From JBOGED01 sp050743625 (lineage in GTDB: Bacteria; Actinomycetota; Nitriliruptoria; Euzebyales; Egibacteraceae): 9,770 nucleotides of DNA. Below are positions 6,994 to 9,770 of the stretch, one piece after another. The notes below the pieces were generated by a model. It did not search any database. It saw only the letters and a list, made by a program, of their open reading frames with translations, and was not told where the DNA came from. The stretch is taken from assembly GCA_050743625.1 (NCBI GenBank), contig JBOGED010000074.1, positions 1-9,770 on the forward strand. Reading direction: 5' to 3'. Numbering within the stretch: position 1 is the stretch's first letter; each line of letters begins with the position of its first letter. Both the position numbers and the translations under genes were made by a program.

Positions 6994-8330
6994 GTGCCTG
7001 ACCTGATCGTGGTCGTCCCCGGGATCGGCGGCAGCGTCCTCATGCGCGGCGGCGCGGTGCTGTGGGACCCGACCTGGGCCGGCCTCGCGCGCACCCTGCG
7101 GGATCGTGGCGAGCCGTTCGAGATCCTGACCCTCGCGCACCCCGACGATGAGGACGGGATCGTCGCCACTCAGCTCATCGACGGGGTCCACGTCATCCCG
7201 GGCCTGTGGTCGTACGGCTCCTACGCGCCGCTGACCGAGCGCTTGAGGCGCCGCTCGGCGCCGCCAACGTCGTGGAGCTCCCCTACGACTGGCGCCGCTC
7301 GAACAGCGTCACGGCCCGGCTGCTGGGCACGCGCATCGACGCCGAGCTCGCGAAACGGCCGGCCGGCACCCAAGTCGTGCTCGTCGCCCACTCGATGGGC
7401 GGGCTGGTGGCGCGCCGCTGGCTGGCCTGCGAGGGCGGCGCCAAGCGGTGCCGCATGCTCGTCACCATCGGGACCCCGTACCGGGGCTCGGCCAAAGCGC
7501 TCGACGCGCTGGCCAACGGGCTGCGCCTGGTCCCCGGTAAGACCGGCCGCCGCCTCCACGCACTGCTCCAGTCACTGCCCTCGGTCCACGAGCTGCTGCC
7601 CGCCTACGACTGCCTCGTCGCGCCCGGCGGCAGGAGGACGGGCCTGGCCGCGAGCCGGCCGGCCGCACTGGCCGGCTCCAAGCTGCTCGAGCCTGCGATC
7701 GCGTTCCACGCCAAGACCGCCAAAGCCCTGGGGAGCGAGCGGCCGGTCGAGACCATCGCCGTGGTCGGGCAGCGGCAGCCGACGCGGACGCTGGCCAAGG
7801 AACAGGACGGCCAGCTCGAGCTGCTCCCCGACGAGGCGTGGGAGGGCAACGGACAGACCGTCTATGGCAAGGGTGACGGCACTGTGCCGCGCGGCTCGGC
7901 TCAGCCCCCCGAGTGGGGCGACCGTGTTGCCGGCGCGTACGCGAACACCGGCCGGCACGTCAACCTTCCCCAGGCCCGTCGTGTCTGGCACGACGTCGAG
8001 GCCGCGATCGAAGGCCACGAGTTCCTCGGCCTCGGCGACCCCGAGCGCGGCGGCTTCGGCATCGACCTGCCCGACGTGCTCATACAGGGTGCGCCGCTGG
8101 TCGTCCACGCCCGCCACGACAGCGACCGGCTGGGCCTGGACCTGGAGGTCACCGCCAGCGGCACCCTCGTCGGGCGCCAAGCGTTCGCCAACCTCGGCGA
8201 GGGCCGCTACCGGGCGGTCGTGCGCGACCTCGACCCCGGCGTCTACGAGGCCGCCGCTAGCGGCGTCGCCGACGGCGCCCCCCGCCGCGTCTCCGACGCC
8301 CTCACCGTGTTCCCGCCAGACGAGCAGTAG
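6994..8330 (+). pseudogene. LCAT-like alpha/beta hydrolase (lipase/acyltransferase family), one frameshift
   Basis: The frame from GTG 6994 reads PDLIVVVPGIGGSVL, DPTWAGLARTLRDRG and VHVIPGLWSYGSYAPLTERL, then loses phase. The continuation is in another frame from about 7250: GAANVVELPYDWRRS, the nucleophile elbow VVLVAHSMGGLVARRW (Ser codon 7392-7394, about residue 134 when restored), GDGTVPRGSA (acidic residue) and GRHVNLPQ (His). Adding one base between about 7246 and 7256 restores a protein of about 445 residues ending at 8330. The last 90 or so residues look like a separate beta-rich domain. The family hydrolyses lipids or esters. No signal peptide or membrane segment is visible, so a cytoplasmic effector partnered with the divergent caspase-STAND gene is my inference. 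Start choice is supported by GGGAG nine bases upstream and by the paralogue at base 1. Confidence 0.82.
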
Positions 8331-8341
8331 CGTCGCACAAC

Positions 8342-8527
8342 ATGACGAGTAAGCCGCCGCGAAACGTGAGGGAGCGCTGCTTGGAGGACCTGGAGTCGAT
8401 GGAAGAGACCCTCAGAGTGCTCTCCGATCCAGAGGCCATGCGTGAGATCGCGGAGGCCGAGGCTGACCTGAGCGCCGGTGACGTCGTTCGCGGGGTCGAG
8501 GCCGCGCGCGCCCTGCGTAACGGGTGA
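8342..8527 (+). CDS. Phd/YefM-like antitoxin, N-terminally truncated
   Basis: The 61-residue protein begins 11 bases after the hydrolase stop. From residue 15 onward it reads like the C-terminal, toxin-binding half of Phd/YefM-type antitoxins: LEDLESMEETLRVLSDPEAMREIAEAEADLSAGDVVRG. The usual DNA-binding N-terminal half of about 45-50 residues is absent. The 14 residues before the homology (MTSKPPRNVRERC) do not resemble it in any frame. The stop overlaps the GTG of the following toxin as GTGA (8524-8527), the normal antitoxin-toxin coupling. There is no clear Shine-Dalgarno at 8342. A deletion appears to have joined the hydrolase end to the middle of an antitoxin gene. Family placement is from pattern memory and moderately certain. 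Confidence 0.58.
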   Translation: MTSKPPRNVRERCLEDLESMEETLRVLSDPEAMREIAEAEADLSAGDVVRGVEAARALRNG

Positions 8528-8742
8528 CCGAGCAGCCGTACGAGATCGTCGTCACCCCTCCCGCGAGCGATCGCTCATCGGCTCCCGGAAGGCGTCGCCG
8601 CCGCAGTCGTCGAGCTCATCACCGGGCCGCTGTTCAGGAACCCTTGGGGCACCCTCTCCGTGATGACCTCATCGACGGCTCCGAGCGAGCGGTGATCATC
8701 CTCCGTATCGAGCATCGCGAAAGCGTCTACCGGCGCCGCTGA
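8524..8742 (+). pseudogene. RelE-like toxin pseudogene with two frameshifts and an internal deletion
   Basis: The GTG frame starts well (MTEQPYEIVVTPPAS) and ends well (GHPLRDDLI, then RAVIILRIEHRESVYRRR), both typical of RelE-type mRNA interferases. The middle, however, is in another frame: from 8573 it reads AHRLPEGVAAAVVELI and TGPLFRNP until about 8647. Breaks therefore lie near 8569-8573 and 8645-8650. In addition, roughly 16 residues expected between RDDL and the final strand (the Arg/Tyr-rich WSARRGTYRVVYR-like segment) are missing. Such toxins cleave mRNA on the ribosome; this one cannot fold. As read, the 72-residue frame contains an arginine-rich nonsense centre. The gene overlaps its antitoxin remnant by 4 bp. 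Confidence 0.75.
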
Positions 8743-8932
8743 GCCTGCGCTCGATGTCCGGCTGGCGTGGTCAGGATAGGTGGCGGGGTGTCACTACGAC
8801 ACGGGAGGGGTCGCGCGCATGGGCCCGCCCCAGTGCTAGCCCGGGTCTGGCGAGGTGGCGCGGATGAGCGAAGAGCAGGCCCCGGCGCGTCTGACTGCTC
8901 CCGCCGAGTGTGCGGCGCTCTTACCGTGGTGG
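8743..8932. other. Spacer between two toxin-antitoxin remnants with small signals
   Basis: Three things are visible. A short inverted repeat GTGTC-ACTAC-GACAC lies at 8788-8802. A strong Shine-Dalgarno GGAGG (8804-8808) stands ten bases before ATG 8819, but that frame stops after six codons at 8839. A second ATG at 8864, with GAGG upstream, opens with SEEQAPARLTAPAECAALL, which resembles the start of a helix-turn-helix or excisionase-type protein, but it runs into the 3' end of the opposite toxin and stops at 8986 after 40 residues. These look like fragments of removed genes; none is convincing as a functional gene. Confidence 0.35.
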
Positions 8933-9223
8933 TCAGCGGTCGTAGTGGCGATTGCAGGTGAGCAGGCGCTTGCGGCCGTCGGGTAGCCGTTCGAACGTCA
9001 GGCGGAGGGCGGAGGGCGGAGGGCGGAGGGCGACGCCGACCACGATCGCTCGCGGTCCCCGCGCAGCTGGTGAACGCGCAACCCCGGATGTTTGTCGTCC
9101 GGGTTGAGCAGGCGTAGTGCCTTGATGAGGGCCCGCCGCTCGGTGGCGGAGAAGTCCTTCGAGGTGAGGGCGCTCAGGAGGTGTCGGTGAGTCGAGCGTT
9201 TCGTACTTGTAGTCGGCGGCCAT
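8933..9223 (-). pseudogene. RelE/ParE-like toxin, out of frame in its middle
   Basis: The ATG at 9223, three bases after the antitoxin stop, starts AADYKYETLDSP. The family-like core then appears in another frame: LLSALTSKDFSATERRALIKAL, PDDKHPGLRVHQLRGD and WSASPSALR. The end, LRLTFERLPDGRKRLLTC and NRHYDR with stop at 8933, is back in the first frame. One break is near 9180-9187. The other is produced by the 7-bp tandem repeat at 9001-9028: with four copies the core reads into a TGA, while with two copies it joins perfectly as WSASPSALRLTFERLP. The overall pattern (HP.LRVHQL.G...WSAS.S..LR.TF.RL) suits small RelE/ParE/YafQ-type ribonuclease toxins. Assignment to that superfamily is likely, the exact subfamily uncertain. 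Confidence 0.72.
9001..9028. repeat. Four perfect 7-bp tandem repeats inside the toxin gene
   Basis: GGCGGAG is repeated four times without mismatch, followed by a partial GGC. Seven is not a multiple of three, so each gain or loss changes the reading frame of the minus-strand toxin. For n copies the core joins the C-terminus only when n is 2, 5, 8 and so on. The present n of 4 is an out-of-frame state. Confidence 0.95.
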
Positions 9224-9226
9224 CGA

Positions 9227-9505
9227 TTACTTGCGCTCGGCCAACTCCAGCAGCTCTTGCTCGGACAGCACGTGCACACGATCCTGACGGGAGTCGTCGT
9301 GGGCTCGGCGGAGCAGCTCGCGGTGGTCGGGGGTATAGGCCCATGCATCCTCGCGGCGCAGCGCCATGACCGGGCGCAAGATCAAGGCGTCCTGCGCGCG
9401 GTCGACCTCGACCTCGAACTCCGTCTCGTCGTCGAGCCCCAGCTCGCGGCGTGCATCCGCCGGCACGGTGAGACGGCCAGCCTTGCTCATCGTGACGGTG
9501 GTCAT
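9227..9505 (-). CDS. AbrB/SpoVT-type antitoxin
   Basis: The 92-residue protein starts with a clear swapped-hairpin AbrB domain: TTVTMSKAGRLTVPADARR followed by ELGLDDETEFEVEV. This fold binds DNA and serves as the antitoxin half of many small toxin-antitoxin pairs. The acidic and helical C-terminal half (ELLRRAHDDS, then LSEQELLELAERK) would hold the toxin. It lies directly upstream of the RelE/ParE-like gene, with a three-base gap, so the pair forms one operon. ATG 9505 stands six bases after TAGCCT, consistent with a leaderless transcript, and a small palindrome at 9520-9532 could be its own operator. The frame is intact, unlike that of the toxin. Confidence 0.85.
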   Translation of the reverse strand: MTTVTMSKAGRLTVPADARRELGLDDETEFEVEVDRAQDALILRPVMALRREDAWAYTPDHRELLRRAHDDSRQDRVHVLSEQELLELAERK

Positions 9506-9511
9506 GAAAGC

Positions 9512-9532
9512 AGGCTATCTGACGCATCGTCA
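9512..9532 (-). promoter_or_regulatory. Leaderless -10 box and palindrome ahead of the abrB-type antitoxin
   Basis: On the minus strand TAGCCT (9517-9512) is followed by six bases and the ATG at 9505. Just upstream, 9520-9532 reads TGACG-CAT-CGTCA, a perfect 5-3-5 inverted repeat covering the spacer between -10 and -35. It is a plausible autoregulatory site for the AbrB-type antitoxin. No good -35 box is seen. Confidence 0.5.
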
Positions 9533-9770
9533 CTTGGCCGGATCGGCAGGTTGCTCCTTGTCGCTGAGGGGTCTGCGCCGACTCCAAGGGCGCATTACGG
9601 CGATCCCACGTCGTTGGGTTAGGCTGCCGCGATGTCGAAACCGCAGCGTGACGACTACCGGACCATGGCCGGGTAGGCGGCATGGGTCCCGAAATCGCCG
9701 ACCGTGCGTGGCGTTGCCCGCTCATGTCTCGTGCGCGGGCGCTGGCCGGGTGGGTGGGGCGGGGCAAGCC
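9533..9770 (+). other. End region with a possible leaderless promoter and a 14-codon frame
   Basis: No established gene is seen in the last 240 bases. On the plus strand TAGGCT (9620-9625) is followed by six bases and ATG 9632, the same leaderless spacing seen elsewhere in this window. The frame reads MSKPQRDDYRTMAG and stops at TAG 9674-9676. It looks like the natural start of a gene cut short by a mutation or deletion. A further plus-strand frame from ATG 9682 is open to the window end but matches nothing I recognise. Confidence 0.35.

Noticed and set aside
6976..7191. N-terminal extension of the caspase-STAND frame up to ATG 7191
   Set aside because: The extra 72 residues have no caspase homology and lie antisense over the conserved N-terminus of the hydrolase; GTG 6975 directly precedes the first caspase strand.
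7246..7256. Programmed frameshift in the hydrolase
   Set aside because: No slippery heptamer or downstream stimulatory hairpin is evident; a plain one-base loss in a GC-rich stretch explains it better.
9174..9767. 197-residue minus-strand frame over the antitoxin and window end
   Set aside because: It overlaps the clear AbrB-type gene in another frame and shows no family features.

Overview
The window is high-GC DNA with GC-rich third codon positions, GTG starts and several start codons placed directly behind TANNNT boxes. This fits an actinomycete; the genus cannot be read from the sequence. No tRNA, rRNA, CRISPR array, transposase or integrase is visible. It looks like a piece of defence or biological-conflict island in active decay.

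Layout. (1) 1-92: a severed N-terminus of a second copy of the alpha/beta hydrolase found whole at 6994. (2) 358-1899: an AbiE-type (type IV) toxin-antitoxin operon on the minus strand. The antitoxin abiEi and the nucleotidyltransferase toxin abiEii overlap by 4 bp, and a 3 x 14 bp tandem repeat lies at the toxin's 3' end. (3) 1882-1928: a perfect 18-bp inverted repeat that reads as a symmetric divergent promoter/operator. (4) 1976-2828, plus strand: an intact trypsin-co-occurring domain protein (trypco1), then only the first part of its trypsin-like protease, joined directly to a multiply frameshifted peptide deformylase. (5) 2963-6975, minus strand: a large caspase-STAND NTPase-WD40 protein with one frameshift in the WD40 array. 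(6) 6994-8330, plus strand: a divergently transcribed LCAT-like lipase/hydrolase with one frameshift. (7) 8342-8742: a truncated Phd-like antitoxin and a broken RelE-like toxin. (8) 8933-9505, minus strand: an intact AbrB-type antitoxin followed by a frameshifted RelE/ParE-like toxin containing a 4 x 7 bp tandem repeat.

How the parts fit. The caspase-STAND-WD40 protein and the hydrolase have start codons 18 bp apart and are probably one conflict system: WD40 sensor, NTPase switch, protease and lipase effectors. The trypco1/trypsin pair would be a second module of the same class. Of the killing or catalytic components only AbiEii looks intact. The trypsin, deformylase, hydrolase and both RelE-like toxins are broken, and the caspase-STAND protein has lost half its sensor. 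The antitoxin or regulator genes abiEi, trypco1 and abrB are intact. That asymmetry, the symmetric operator at 1882-1928 and the frame-controlling 7-bp repeat at 9001-9028 are the most interesting signals. Sequencing error remains a possible cause of the single-base frameshifts.
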